Positions 47,523-56,445 are shown, numbered from the stretch's first letter. The stretch is DNA of 64,000 bases from Bradyrhizobium sp. Y36 (GCF_002531575.1 NZ_NWTI01000007.1:124001-188000), one strand, 5' to 3'. Notes: generated by a model from the letters alone, not told the origin. Made by a program: numbers and translations.

Positions 47523-49058
47523 TCAGGCGCGCTTCGGATCGAGCGTGGTCGACCACAGCGCGACGTCGGCGCGGTCGCGCAAGGTCACGATCATCTGGCC
47601 GGTGGCGCCATCGATCCTGACGTGACCGAAGAACTGCATGCCGGCGGAGGGCGGCAGGTTCTGGTTGTCCTTGCCCGGCGCCTTGACGAAGCGCACCTCG
47701 GGTCCAAAGGTGTTGTCGAGCGCGGCTGGACCGAACGTACCCGCATGCAGCGGACCCGCGACGAATTCCCAGAACGGCTCGAACTCCTGGAATTGCGCCT
47801 TGTTCGGATCGTAATAATGCGCGGCGGCGTAGTGCACGTCCGCCGTCAGCCACACCGTGTTGCTGATTGGCGCCGTCTTGATGAAGCGCAGGATGTCGGC
47901 GATCTCGAACTCACGGCCGCGCACCGGGCCGTCGCCTTGCGCGAAGGCTTCCGAGCCGGCCGTGTCTGACACGATGAGACTAAGTGGCATGTCCGAGGCG
48001 ATCACCTTCCAGGTCGCGCGCGAATTGAGCAGGCCGCGCTTGAGCCAGGCGATCTGGTCCGGGCCGAGGAAGTGGCTCGCCGGACCGTAGGCGGTTTCGA
48101 GGTTGGGGCCGTTCGGGCCGCGATAGCTGCGCTCGTCGAGCATGAACACGTCCAGATGCGGGCCGTAGGAGATCTGGCGATAGACCCGGCCGGGCTCGTT
48201 GATGCTCTCGCGCAGCGGATACATCTCGTGGAAGGCGCGGGCGCCGCGCGCGGCGAGCAGCGCGATGTCGCGCTCCTTGTAGGCCGCGGGCAGCTCCTTC
48301 GAGCGCGACCAATTGTTGGTCACCTCGTGGTCGTCCCACTGCACGAAGATCGGAACATCGGCATTGAAGGCACGGACATTGTCGTCGGTGAGATTGTATT
48401 TGTGCGCGCCGCGATACTCGTCCAGCGTTTCGGCGACCTTGGCCTTCTCGGGGATGGTGACGTTCCTCCAGATCTTGCCGTCGGCGAGCTTCACCTCGGA
48501 TGTAATGGGGACGTCCGCGTAGATGGTGTCGCCCGAATGCAGGAAGAAATCCGGTCGGTGCTTACGCATGGTAGCGAAGGTGACCATGCCGCCGTCGTCC
48601 GGGTTGATGCCCCAGCCCTGGCCGGCGACGTCGCCGCCCCAGACGAAGCTGACGTCGCGGCGGTCGGCCGGAGCGGTGCGGAAACGGCCGGCGACGGCCT
48701 CGCCCTCGATCGCGCTGTGCGAGAGGTCGCGGAAGCGGATGCGATAGAAGATGTCCTGGCCGCCCGGCAGGTTCTCCAGCAGCATCTTCGCGGTGAAATC
48801 GCTCTCGGGGAGCGCCGTGATCGGCGGCAGCGCACGGGCATCCCTGAACGCATCCGTCGTCGCCACCTCGACCAGCATCTGCGCGGGCCGGTCCGTGCGC
48901 GCCCACACCATGCCGCCATCGGCCGTGACGTCACCCGACTGGACGCCATGCGTGACCGCCGGCCGATCAGCCGCGCGCGACAGATAGGGCATCGCGATGG
49001 TGCCGAGCACACCGGCGCCGGTGGCAAGGAAGCGGCGGCGGGAGAATGTGAGTTTCAT
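47523..49058 (-). CDS. phoD: Alkaline phosphatase D (PhoD), Tat-exported
   Basis: This 511-residue phosphodiesterase/phosphatase has a Tat signal (FSRRRFLATGAG) and a PhoD N-terminal beta domain (GVQSGDVTADGGMVWARTDRPA). The metallophosphatase domain shows VWGGDVAGQGWG, FFLHSGDTIYAD, FVQWDDHEVTNNW (with the Asp/His ligands) and WLTADVHYAAA. PhoD needs calcium and iron and releases phosphate from organic esters outside the cytoplasm, so phosphate starvation control is likely, though no pho box was confirmed. The start at 49058 sits at the Tat signal. Confidence 0.94.
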   Translation of the reverse strand: MKLTFSRRRFLATGAGVLGTIAMPYLSRAADRPAVTHGVQSGDVTADGGMVWARTDRPAQMLVEVATTDAFRDARALPPITALPESDFTAKMLLENLPGGQDIFYRIRFRDLSHSAIEGEAVAGRFRTAPADRRDVSFVWGGDVAGQGWGINPDDGGMVTFATMRKHRPDFFLHSGDTIYADVPITSEVKLADGKIWRNVTIPEKAKVAETLDEYRGAHKYNLTDDNVRAFNADVPIFVQWDDHEVTNNWSRSKELPAAYKERDIALLAARGARAFHEMYPLRESINEPGRVYRQISYGPHLDVFMLDERSYRGPNGPNLETAYGPASHFLGPDQIAWLKRGLLNSRATWKVIASDMPLSLIVSDTAGSEAFAQGDGPVRGREFEIADILRFIKTAPISNTVWLTADVHYAAAHYYDPNKAQFQEFEPFWEFVAGPLHAGTFGPAALDNTFGPEVRFVKAPGKDNQNLPPSAGMQFFGHVRIDGATGQMIVTLRDRADVALWSTTLDPKRA

Positions 49059-49093
49059 GAAGGTTGGCTCCGACCCTGAGCTTGCAGAAAGGC

Positions 49094-49200
49094 CCGTCAT
49101 TCCTGGGCGCGCGTAACGCGGGCCCCGAATCCATGTCTCCTCGCGAATGCGGCGCGATGGATTCCGGGTTCGATGCTTCGCAACGCCCGGGCATGACGGT
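49094..49200. repeat. Dispersed palindromic repeat, 'gtcattcc...gggcatgac' family
   Basis: The outer arms GTCATTCCTGGGCGCGC and CGCCCGGGCATGAC, with the inner CCGAATCCATG / CATGGATTCCGGG type pair, match the layout of the copies at 22767 and 57151. It lies between the phoD gene and the membrane-anchored TAXI gene. Confidence 0.72.
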
Positions 49201-49248
49201 GGGAGCTATAGTGAGCCAATGTGACGCAGCGATTACGCGCGCCCGCGC

Positions 49249-50694
49249 CTAGGCGTTGCCCGCGGCCCTGAACTGCGCGGTTGCGCGTTGCAGGTTTTGC
49301 GGCAGGCTGAACAGCACCGCCTTGCGGTCGGCGACGGCGGCGTGGAACTGATCCAGCGCGATGTTGAAGGCCGTCAGCGAGCCTTCCTCGATCGCGCCGT
49401 GATCGAAGCAGCGCAGCGTATCGCGGAGAATCCCGTCGGCCTCGGCCTGCATCTGATCGAGCTCCTCGGTCGTCTCGCTCTTGCGCGCGGCGGCGATCAT
49501 GTCGAGCAGCCGTTCGCGCAGATGGCTGTTGTTGTCGCGCTCGTCCTTCTTCAGATAGCCGGCGAACCAGGCGCCGATCGAGCCCATGGCCGAGAGCGCC
49601 ATCAAGCCCCACCAGATGTAATCGCTGTATTTGTCGAGGAAGGTCTTCTCTTCGCCGTCGACGAAAGCGGCGGCGCCGGGATGAACCGGGATCACCGCAT
49701 CCTTGTCGGTATCGGGCGTCTCGATCTTCGCCGCGAGCGGGAATTCCGTCACCAATTGCTGGCGCACGGCGAACAGCTGGCGCGTGAACGCCGCGATGGT
49801 GGTCTCGGATACGCCTTTGCGCGCCACGACGTGGTGCGAGAAGCTGATGGTCTTGACCTCGTCCTCGGGGCGCGCAGGCGAGCCGCCATAGGTGCCGGCC
49901 GGAATTTCGGACGCTTCGTAGATCGGGTGGTTCTGCGCAATCGCATCCGCCGAATCGATCGCGATGAAGCTGGGCGCGCCGAAATCCTTGGTGGAGGCGG
50001 CGATCGCGTCCGACGTGATCTTGCTGTTGACGGGGCCGGCCGCGAGATAGACGTCGGCCTTCTGGCCCTTGATCGCCTCGGCAACTTCGTTGGCCGGGAA
50101 TTGCACGATCTCGACCTTGGCGGGATCGACGCCGTATTGCTGCAAGATCACCTTGAGCAGATTGACGTTGGCCTGGGTGCGGCCGACCACGCCGACGCGA
50201 TGGCCGGCGAGCTGCGAGATCTTGGTGATCTTGGAGCCCCGCTTCTTGCCCTTGCCCGGGACCGACCACAGCACCACGACGTTCTTGCGCAGGGTCGCAA
50301 CCGCCTGCGCGTTCTTGGGCACATCGAGGTCGCCGCGCACGATGGCGAGATCGACCTTGCCTTCCGCCAGCGCATTGGCACTGGCCGTAGCGCCGTCTGT
50401 CTGGATCGGCCGCAGCCGCACATGGCCCTTGCTCTGCGTGAAGGCCTGCGTCAGCGCCTGCACGACCTTGACGTCGTCGCTGTTGGCGGGACCCACCGCG
50501 ATCTTCAGCGTCACCGGTCGCATCGCGAAGTAATAGCCGCCGGCGAGCGCGCCGACGACAGCGAGCACGAATGCAAGTGACACCAACGCCGTCTTCCGCG
50601 CCGCGGATCGCGGCGAAGGCGGAGGGGGCGCTTCGGCCAGGTCCAATCCCCCGGTCATCGATCTCCCAAACAGGCGCTTCAGGCTCAGTTTCAT
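49249..50694 (-). CDS. Membrane-anchored TAXI family TRAP solute receptor with cytoplasmic C-terminal domain
   Basis: This 481-residue protein has a Pro/Ala leader, a first membrane segment (about residues 37-58), and a periplasmic TAXI-type binding fold with IAVGPANSDDVKVV, DLAIVRGDLDVP, GHRVGVVGRTQANV and ADVYLAAGPVNS. A second membrane segment (about 358-378, YIWWGLMALSAMGSIGAWFAGYL) leads to a charged helical tail of about 100 residues in the cytoplasm. Free TAXI receptors serve TRAP permeases, but no TRAP membrane subunit is near. The tail suggests a sensory or structural role rather than simple uptake. Confidence 0.82.
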   Translation of the reverse strand: MKLSLKRLFGRSMTGGLDLAEAPPPPSPRSAARKTALVSLAFVLAVVGALAGGYYFAMRPVTLKIAVGPANSDDVKVVQALTQAFTQSKGHVRLRPIQTDGATASANALAEGKVDLAIVRGDLDVPKNAQAVATLRKNVVVLWSVPGKGKKRGSKITKISQLAGHRVGVVGRTQANVNLLKVILQQYGVDPAKVEIVQFPANEVAEAIKGQKADVYLAAGPVNSKITSDAIAASTKDFGAPSFIAIDSADAIAQNHPIYEASEIPAGTYGGSPARPEDEVKTISFSHHVVARKGVSETTIAAFTRQLFAVRQQLVTEFPLAAKIETPDTDKDAVIPVHPGAAAFVDGEEKTFLDKYSDYIWWGLMALSAMGSIGAWFAGYLKKDERDNNSHLRERLLDMIAAARKSETTEELDQMQAEADGILRDTLRCFDHGAIEEGSLTAFNIALDQFHAAVADRKAVLFSLPQNLQRATAQFRAAGNA

Positions 50695-50846
50695 CTTGGC
50701 CGGCGATTTACGCCCGCAATTGTAGCAAATTTCTTGTCCGGCGGGGTTACATCTCCGTCATGGTTAGCGGATGACGGAAATCCCGTATGAACCCGGGCCA
50801 TATGCACGGTGTTAGGGTAAAGTTCCCCTGAAACACGGAGAGGACC

Positions 50847-51137
50847 ATGGCAGAACGGCTCTCGGCGGAGGCGCGCATTCAGGCGCTGGGCGGACTGGCT
50901 GGCTGGAGCGAGGTCCAGGGCCGGGATGCCATCGGGAAAACCTTTATCTTCAAGGATTTCAACGAGGCGTTCGGCTTCATGAGCCGCGTCGCGCTGGCTG
51001 CCGAAAAGATGGATCACCATCCCGAATGGCGCAATGTCTACAAGACGGTGGAGGTGGTGCTGTCGACCCACGACGCCGGCGGCGTCACGGCGCTCGACGT
51101 GGCGCTGGCCAAGACGATGAACGCGATCGCAGGCTGA
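50847..51137 (+). CDS. phhB: 4a-hydroxytetrahydrobiopterin dehydratase (pterin-4a-carbinolamine dehydratase)
   Basis: This 96-residue protein shows the short-chain PCD signature: the catalytic pair around [36 protein letters not shown], with HHPEW and STHDAGG. It dehydrates the carbinolamine formed by aromatic amino acid hydroxylases and recycles pterin cofactor. GGAGAGG lies before the ATG. No hydroxylase gene is adjacent. It is divergent from the TAXI gene and 102 bp before a YkvA gene. Confidence 0.95.
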   Translation: MAERLSAEARIQALGGLAGWSEVQGRDAIGKTFIFKDFNEAFGFMSRVALAAEKMDHHPEWRNVYKTVEVVLSTHDAGGVTALDVALAKTMNAIAG

Positions 51138-51239
51138 GACCGGCCGACGTCTTGCAGGGATCGGTCACATCCCCATCTTGTGATCAGCCGGGGATGCGGC
51201 GAGCCGCCGCCTTGGGGCTGAACGGGGAGTTTGTCGAAC

Positions 51240-51632
51240 ATGGCTGCCGAACACAGCGTTGGTTTTGAACCGGCCGATCGGCTTGCGGAAGATCGTGAGA
51301 GCGTGCGCCGCCGCTTCTGGCGCAAGCTGAAGCGCGTCGCCGGCCATCTGCCGTTCGCCGAAGACCTGCTCGCCGCCTATTACTGCGCGTTCGACCGCCA
51401 GACCCCGCGCCACGTCCAGGCCGCGCTGCTCGGCGCGATCGCTTATTTCATCCTGCCGTTCGACTTCGTCGCCGATGTAATGCCGGTTCTCGGCTTCGCC
51501 GACGATGCCGCCGTGCTCGCCACCGCCATCCGCATGGTTGCCGGCCACATCACCGATGAGCACCGCGAAGCCGCCCGCGCCGCGCTGAAGCGTGGCGTGG
51601 ATGAGGGCAACTCCGAGGCGGAAGCAGCGTAG
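51240..51632 (+). CDS. YkvA family (DUF1232) membrane protein
   Basis: This 130-residue protein has the DUF1232 core: ALLGAIAYFILPFDFVADVMPVLGFADDAAVLA (quoted in part: FILPFDFVADVMPVLG), the Ile-Pro-Asp pattern of YkvA, and a charged tail. It probably sits in the inner membrane. The ATG at 51240 has GGGGAG 10 bp upstream; a TTG at 51231 would be too close to that site. Function unknown. Confidence 0.9.
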   Translation: MAAEHSVGFEPADRLAEDRESVRRRFWRKLKRVAGHLPFAEDLLAAYYCAFDRQTPRHVQAALLGAIAYFILPFDFVADVMPVLGFADDAAVLATAIRMVAGHITDEHREAARAALKRGVDEGNSEAEAA

Positions 51633-51653
51633 CGGCTGTCGCCGCGCATTCCG

Positions 51654-51778
51654 CTGTCATTCCCCGCCTTGTGCGCAATTGCGCACTGGAGCGGGGAATC
51701 CAGTACGCCGCGGCTTATCGGGGCCAGCCGCGCCGCCTCTGGATACTGGAGCGCCCGGTCAAGCCGGGCGATGACAGT
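51654..51778. repeat. Dispersed repeat, 'gtcattccccgcc' family, with perfect 16-bp palindrome
   Basis: It begins CTGTCATTCCCCGCCTTGTG and ends GGGCGATGACAG. Near its start lies GTGCGCAATTGCGCAC (51671-51686), a perfect palindrome. A near-identical copy lies at 54130-54252. Confidence 0.75.
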
Positions 51779-51806
51779 GAGTGTGTGGATGGCATTCGCT
51801 CAAGCA

Positions 51807-51851
51807 CCGTCATTGCGAGCGAAGCGAAGCAATCCAGAAATGCAATGACGG
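51807..51851. repeat. Short dispersed palindrome, 'cattgcgag' family
   Basis: CCGTCATTGCGAGCG...AAGCAATCCAGAAATGCAATGACGG, a truncated copy of the family seen at 55378 and 58482, lies directly after the repeat at 51654 and ends 4 bp before the stop of the secreted TAXI gene. Confidence 0.65.
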
Positions 51852-51854
51852 CCC

Positions 51855-53012
51855 TCACTTCCCCGCCTCCGCCCGCGCCTTTTCCGCGTCCCAGGCCTGG
51901 AATTGCCTGAACAGCGTCTCCTTGTCGGTGTCGGACACCTTCGCCGCCGCAGGGTTCTGCTTCAGGAAGGCCTCGAAGCGCTGGCGCGTCACCGGCTCCA
52001 CGCCGTGCTTGTCGAGCCATTGCTGCGCCACCGGCAACCTGTTCCAGCCGGACAGCGGTGCCGCGAGCGAGACCTCTTTCCACTTGGGATGGAAGGGTGG
52101 GTTCTGGAGCGTCGGAAATTTGGTGAAGAACGCGTCCACGAACAGCGCGAGCTTGCGATAGCGCTCGGTGTTGGGCGCCCAATTATAGGCCGCGAGCACC
52201 GCGGGCACCGCGATGGTGTCCACGCTCTCGCCCTCCTTGATCAGGTTCGGATAGTCCTTCGCCGTTAGCGTCGCGGGCAGATAGTCGCTCTGCAGCGGCT
52301 TTGCATAATCGACACGCGCGAGGTGGAAGCGGCCGTCATTGCCGAAGGTCGAGACCGATTTGTACGGCTTGCCGCCGACCACGATGACGGCGTCGACCTC
52401 GCCGGCCTTCAGCTTCTCCATCGCGATGCGTTGCTCGACATAGACGAACTTCGCCTTGATGCCGAGGCGTTCGAACACGGTGAGGGCGGTGACGAAGGTG
52501 CCGCCATTGGGTAGATCGACGCTCACGGTCTTGCCTTCGAGGTCCTTCAGCGTCGCCACCGATTTCGGCGCGATCACCTGCATCTCCTCGTTGTACAGCT
52601 TCGTCACATAGGTGAACTGGCGCTTGATGTCCTTGGCAAAGCCCTTGCGCTCGAGATAGTCGAGCGTGTCGGCGCGCACGATGCCGAGATCGACGCCTTG
52701 CAGGAACAGGATATCGGCGACGCTCTGCACCGAGCCGCGGCCGACGATCGGTAGCACGCGGATCTTGTTGCCGTCGTCGAGCACGGAGGCGAGGTCGGCG
52801 CCGAACTGCACATAGGTGCCGCCGATCGTGCCTGTGATCAGCGTGACGGTGTTGGCATTCAGTGCCTGCTTGGTCGAGCTCGAGCCGAATTGGAAGATGG
52901 CTTTCAAGCTGTCCGAGACCTTGGCTGGATCGTATTCGGTCTGCTCGGCGCGTGCAGTGAAGGCACAGATGGTCATGATGGCGGCAAGCGCCATTCCTAG
53001 AGCGTTACGCAT
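51855..53012 (-). CDS. Secreted TAXI family TRAP transporter solute-binding protein
   Basis: This 385-residue protein has a cleavable signal (MRNALGMALAAIMTICAFTARA) and a TAXI fold with TVTLITGTIGGTYVQFGADLA, IRVLPIVGRGSVQSVADILF, DLGIVRADTLDYLE and EVDAVIVVGGKPYKSV. TAXI proteins bind small acids or amino acids in the periplasm for a TRAP permease; none is encoded nearby. Translated after the Sel1 gene (18-bp gap), with which it probably forms an operon. Confidence 0.9.
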   Translation of the reverse strand: MRNALGMALAAIMTICAFTARAEQTEYDPAKVSDSLKAIFQFGSSSTKQALNANTVTLITGTIGGTYVQFGADLASVLDDGNKIRVLPIVGRGSVQSVADILFLQGVDLGIVRADTLDYLERKGFAKDIKRQFTYVTKLYNEEMQVIAPKSVATLKDLEGKTVSVDLPNGGTFVTALTVFERLGIKAKFVYVEQRIAMEKLKAGEVDAVIVVGGKPYKSVSTFGNDGRFHLARVDYAKPLQSDYLPATLTAKDYPNLIKEGESVDTIAVPAVLAAYNWAPNTERYRKLALFVDAFFTKFPTLQNPPFHPKWKEVSLAAPLSGWNRLPVAQQWLDKHGVEPVTRQRFEAFLKQNPAAAKVSDTDKETLFRQFQAWDAEKARAEAGK

Positions 53013-53030
53013 GATGTCCCCTGACGAGTT

Positions 53031-53873
53031 CTAGTTCGAGAGCTGGGCGAGGCGCCGTCGCGCCTCCGCCGATCCGAGGCTTGCGGCGCGCTGGTACCAG
53101 TCACGAGCAACCGCCGCGTCGGCGATGACGCTGCGTGCGTCGCTGCTGCCGAGCACTGCGGGATCGTAGGTCTGCGCCAGCAGAAGCGCGGCCGTCGCGT
53201 CTTTCGCATGGGCCGCCCGCTCGAGCAGCAGGCGCGCCGCGGCGATGTCGCCGACGCTCATCAGGTTTCTGGCGCGCGTCATCAGTCCTGCCAGTGTGTC
53301 GGCGTCGAGGGTCCTGACGGGTTCGGGCGGCACGGGCGCTGTTGCGACCGGCGCTTGCGCTTGAGGTTGGGATTGGGCTTGCAGCGCCACCTGGTAGGCG
53401 GTCGCGATCGCTTCGCGGCTTGGCGCGGACGGCACCGGAAGCTCCTGCTTGTCGGCGTTCGCCAGCATCGTGTTGGTGACGCGGGCCGGATCCTTGAGCG
53501 GGACCTGCCGTGTCACTTGCAGGTTGCCCGGAGCCACGGCCTGCCCGGCGGGCGCGTCCGACGGGCCGCCGGCGACGAGATTGCGCAGGTCGGATTGAAA
53601 CAGCGCCGCGAGAATCGCAGCGCCTGAGATCGCCAGCCCGGTCGCGAGGAGGCGCGGGACGATCCCGGATCTGGCACGCAGCTCGCGCGGCACATATTCC
53701 CTTGGATCCGGCGCTCCCAGCGGATCGGACAGGAACAGAGGCATTGGATCGTCCGAAAGCTCGGCCCGTGCAGCGCGCGCACGGATGTAGGACGTGGTGG
53801 ACTGAAGTGATGCTGATCGATCGGAGTCGAACGCCCGCGACTCCCCGGACGGACGGTATGCCGTCGTCTCCAT
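53031..53873 (-). CDS. Membrane-anchored Sel1-repeat protein
   Basis: This 280-residue protein has an N-terminal cytoplasmic region, one membrane segment (about residues 72-95: PRLLATGLAISGAAILAALFQ), a Gln/Pro/Ala-rich stretch, and C-terminal Sel1/TPR-like helices (LMSVGDIAAARLLLERAA..., ARDWYQRAASLGSAEARRRLAQL). Sel1 repeats bind protein partners in the periplasm. It is followed after 18 bp by the secreted TAXI receptor, so a joint function is possible. The start at 53873 has GGGAG 7 bp upstream. Confidence 0.82.
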   Translation of the reverse strand: METTAYRPSGESRAFDSDRSASLQSTTSYIRARAARAELSDDPMPLFLSDPLGAPDPREYVPRELRARSGIVPRLLATGLAISGAAILAALFQSDLRNLVAGGPSDAPAGQAVAPGNLQVTRQVPLKDPARVTNTMLANADKQELPVPSAPSREAIATAYQVALQAQSQPQAQAPVATAPVPPEPVRTLDADTLAGLMTRARNLMSVGDIAAARLLLERAAHAKDATAALLLAQTYDPAVLGSSDARSVIADAAVARDWYQRAASLGSAEARRRLAQLSN

Positions 53874-54290
53874 GGTGATGCTCCCCATTACCGACTACGC
53901 AGGGGCATTCCCGGGTTCAGTCTTTTTGTTGTTGTCCAGAAGCGCCCCGCAAACTGGAACCGGTAAATCGCCGTCCGATTCAGCCCAAAAAGCGACGGCG
54001 GTTTGCGCGAATCTGGAGATATTTGGGTTTGATTGGGGCGACGAAGCGGAATGCACCGCAATTTCGGCGGCGACGGTTGAGGGGGATTTATTGCATGGGT
54101 GAAGGCAGCGACGCTGACTTCGCGCTGGGCGTCATTCCCCGCCTTGTGCGCAATTGCGCTCTTGGGCGGGGAATCCAGTACGCCGCGGCGTCTCGGCTAA
54201 ATCACTGCTTTCTCTGGAATACTGGATCGCCCGGCCGAGCCGGGCGACGACAATTGAGTCTGCTGAAACGGCGTTGCGATGACATCGCAA
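53874..54290. other. 417-bp region between divergent genes with one repeat
   Basis: The region between the Sel1 gene (reverse) and the MDR gene end holds the repeat at 54130-54252 and otherwise no convincing coding sequence on either strand. Confidence 0.5.
54130..54252. repeat. Second copy of the 'gtcattccccgcc' repeat
   Basis: GTCATTCCCCGCCTTGTGCG, CAATTGCGCTC, GGGGAATCCAGTACGCCGCGG and a closing GGGCGACGAC match the copy at 51654 closely. The inner palindrome differs at one position (GCTC for GCAC). Confidence 0.75.
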
Positions 54291-55265
54291 TCACGGGTGC
54301 AGGATGACCTTGCCCATGGCCTGGCGTCCTGCCAGCACCTTCAGTGCGTCCGCCGTCTGGGCCAGCGGGAAGGTGCGATCGACATGCGATGAAATCTTTC
54401 CTTCCGCCGTCCACTTCACCAGCTTCTCGAGATTGGCGCGGTTCTTCTCCGGATTCTGCCGGGTCCATGCGCCCCAGAACACGCCGCGGATGTCGCAGCC
54501 CTTCAAGAGCGCGAGGTTCAGAGGCATCTTCGGAATGTCGCCGGCGGCAAAGCCGATGACGAGGAAGCGGCCCTCCCAGGCGATCGAGCGCAGCGCCTGT
54601 TCGGCATAGGCACCGCCCACGGGGTCGAAGATGATGTCGACGCCCTTGCCGCCGGTGAGCTTGCGCAAGCCCTCCTTCAAATCCTCCTTGGCGTAGTTCA
54701 GCGTCAGCTCGGCGCCATGCGCCTTGGCGAATTCGAGCTTCTCGTCCGACGAGGCGCAAGCAATCACCTTCAACCCCATCAGCTTGCCAAGCTCGCAGGC
54801 AGCTAAGCCGGTGCCGCCGGCCGCACCCAGCACAGCGAGCGTCTCGCCGGGCTTGGGGCTTGCGCGATCCTCCAGCGCATGCAGCGCGGTGCCGTAGATG
54901 ATGATGATGCCGGCCGCTCGGTCATAGTCCAGATTGTCGGGGATCTTCACGATCGACGCTGCCGGCAGTGCGATCTTCTCGCGCGCGCCGTTGTGACCGC
55001 AGGAGGCGACGACGCGGTCGCCGACCTTGAGGTCGGTCACGCCGGGGCCGATGCTCTCGATCACGCCGGCGACTTCCGCGGCTGGCGAGAACGGGAACGG
55101 CGGCTTGATCTGGTACTTGCCCTGAATCATCAGGATGTCGAAGAAGTTCAGCGCCGCCGCCTTGATCGCGATCACGGCTTCGCCGGGACCCGCCACGGGA
55201 TCCGGCACGTCGGCGAGCACGAGATCGTCGGGCTGGCAATATTGCGAGCAGAGGATGGCTTTCAT
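54291..55265 (-). CDS. NADPH:quinone oxidoreductase-like MDR protein
   Basis: This 324-residue zinc-independent MDR shows VADVPDPVAGPGEAVIAIKAAALNFFD at the start, the GroES-like FPFSPAAEVAGVIE, GDRVVASCGHNGA, the Rossmann motif AVLGAAGGTGLAACEL, and C-terminal VIGFAAGDIPKMPLNLALLKG. It probably reduces quinones or an enoyl group with NADPH in the cytoplasm. No zinc cysteines are seen. It is transcribed divergently from the DECR-like SDR gene. Confidence 0.92.
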   Translation of the reverse strand: MKAILCSQYCQPDDLVLADVPDPVAGPGEAVIAIKAAALNFFDILMIQGKYQIKPPFPFSPAAEVAGVIESIGPGVTDLKVGDRVVASCGHNGAREKIALPAASIVKIPDNLDYDRAAGIIIIYGTALHALEDRASPKPGETLAVLGAAGGTGLAACELGKLMGLKVIACASSDEKLEFAKAHGAELTLNYAKEDLKEGLRKLTGGKGVDIIFDPVGGAYAEQALRSIAWEGRFLVIGFAAGDIPKMPLNLALLKGCDIRGVFWGAWTRQNPEKNRANLEKLVKWTAEGKISSHVDRTFPLAQTADALKVLAGRQAMGKVILHP

Positions 55266-55377
55266 GGCGGCACCTGAAGCGTTTCGAGTGGAATTATAGT
55301 TGGCCCGATTTTGCCGGATTTAGGCACGGGCGACAATCCGGATTCTTTGCCCAAAGCGATGCACAGGCCTATCCTTG

Positions 55378-55457
55378 CGTCATTGCGAGTGCAGCGAAGC
55401 AATCCAGAGTCCGCGCCGCGGAAATAGTCTGGATCACTTCCTGCGCTCGCAATGACG
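55378..55457. repeat. Dispersed palindromic repeat, 'cattgcgag' family
   Basis: GCGTCATTGCGAGTGCAGCG and CGCTCGCAATGACGC form the outer arms, with AAGCAATCCAGA and TCTGGATCACTTC inside. It sits just before the dienoyl-CoA-reductase-like gene and may overlap its promoter region. Confidence 0.78.
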
Positions 55458-55487
55458 CGGCGTGGAGAAACAGCGAGGATTCAAACG

Positions 55488-56327
55488 ATGTTTGAAACAG
55501 GCCTGCTCAAGCACAAGCGTATCCTCGTCACCGGCGGCGGCTCGGGCCTTGGCGCCGCGATGGGACGCTGTTTCCTCGCGCTCGGGGCAGAGCTCGTGAT
55601 TTGCGGTCGCAAGCTCGACCGTCTTGAAGCAACCGCGAGCGACATGCGCAAGGAGACCGGCGGCAAGGTCACGACCATCGTCTGTGATATTCGCGATGGC
55701 GTTGCCGTCGAGACCATGATGGATGCGATCTGGCGCGAGGCACCGCTCGACATCCTCGTCAACAACGCGGCCGCGACGTTCATTGCACAGAGCGAGCACC
55801 TGTCGTTCCGCGCGGCCGATGCGATCCTGGCGCCGACATTACATGGCGCGATGTACTGCACGCTCGCTGCCGGCAGGCGCTGGATCGAGGATGGGCGCGG
55901 CGGCGTCGTGCTCTCGATTCTCTCGACCTCGACCATCACCGGCCGCGCCTTCACCGTGCCGTCGGCGATGGCGAAATCGGCGCTGTTGGCGATGACCAAA
56001 AGTCTCGCGGTGGAATGGGGACCGAAGGGCATCCGCACCGTCGCCATCGCGCCGGGTCCGTTCCCGACCGCGGGTGCGTCGGGGCAGCTCCGCCCCGAAG
56101 GCCGTGATGAGGGCTGGACCGCGCGCAATCCGCTCGGCCGGACCGGCGAGCATGGCGAGCTTGCCGACCTCGCCAGCTTCCTGGTCTCGGACCGTGCGGC
56201 ATACATCAATGGCGAGATGGTCGTCATCGACGGTGGCGCGCATTTGCGCAGTTCCGGCGCTGAGGATTTGCTCGGCTGGACCGAGACGCAATGGGCCGAT
56301 CAGCGCGCCGCGCGATCCAAGACTTAA
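55488..56327 (+). CDS. SDR family protein, 2,4-dienoyl-CoA reductase-like
   Basis: This 279-residue SDR has an N-terminal TGGGSGLGAAMGRCF and LVNNAAATF. The active-site segment reads VPSAMAKSALLAMTKSLAVEWGP, which matches the mitochondrial 2,4-dienoyl-CoA reductase type (PSAxAKAGVxAM) rather than the ordinary YxxxK; the usual Tyr is Met. The C-terminus has AIAPGPFPTAGASGQL. It likely reduces 2,4-dienoyl-CoA in beta-oxidation of unsaturated acids. GCGAGG lies before the ATG at 55488. No fad operon adjoins. Confidence 0.88.
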   Translation: MFETGLLKHKRILVTGGGSGLGAAMGRCFLALGAELVICGRKLDRLEATASDMRKETGGKVTTIVCDIRDGVAVETMMDAIWREAPLDILVNNAAATFIAQSEHLSFRAADAILAPTLHGAMYCTLAAGRRWIEDGRGGVVLSILSTSTITGRAFTVPSAMAKSALLAMTKSLAVEWGPKGIRTVAIAPGPFPTAGASGQLRPEGRDEGWTARNPLGRTGEHGELADLASFLVSDRAAYINGEMVVIDGGAHLRSSGAEDLLGWTETQWADQRAARSKT

Positions 56328-56445
56328 GCCGGCGCTGATACCGCTAACTGCCTTCCCAAATTGGACTTTCCCGGCTATCCCTGCCACGGGGACAAAGCGC
56401 GGCCGAGCCATCTTCCAGTCACAATATTGAGGGAACCACTCCAGC

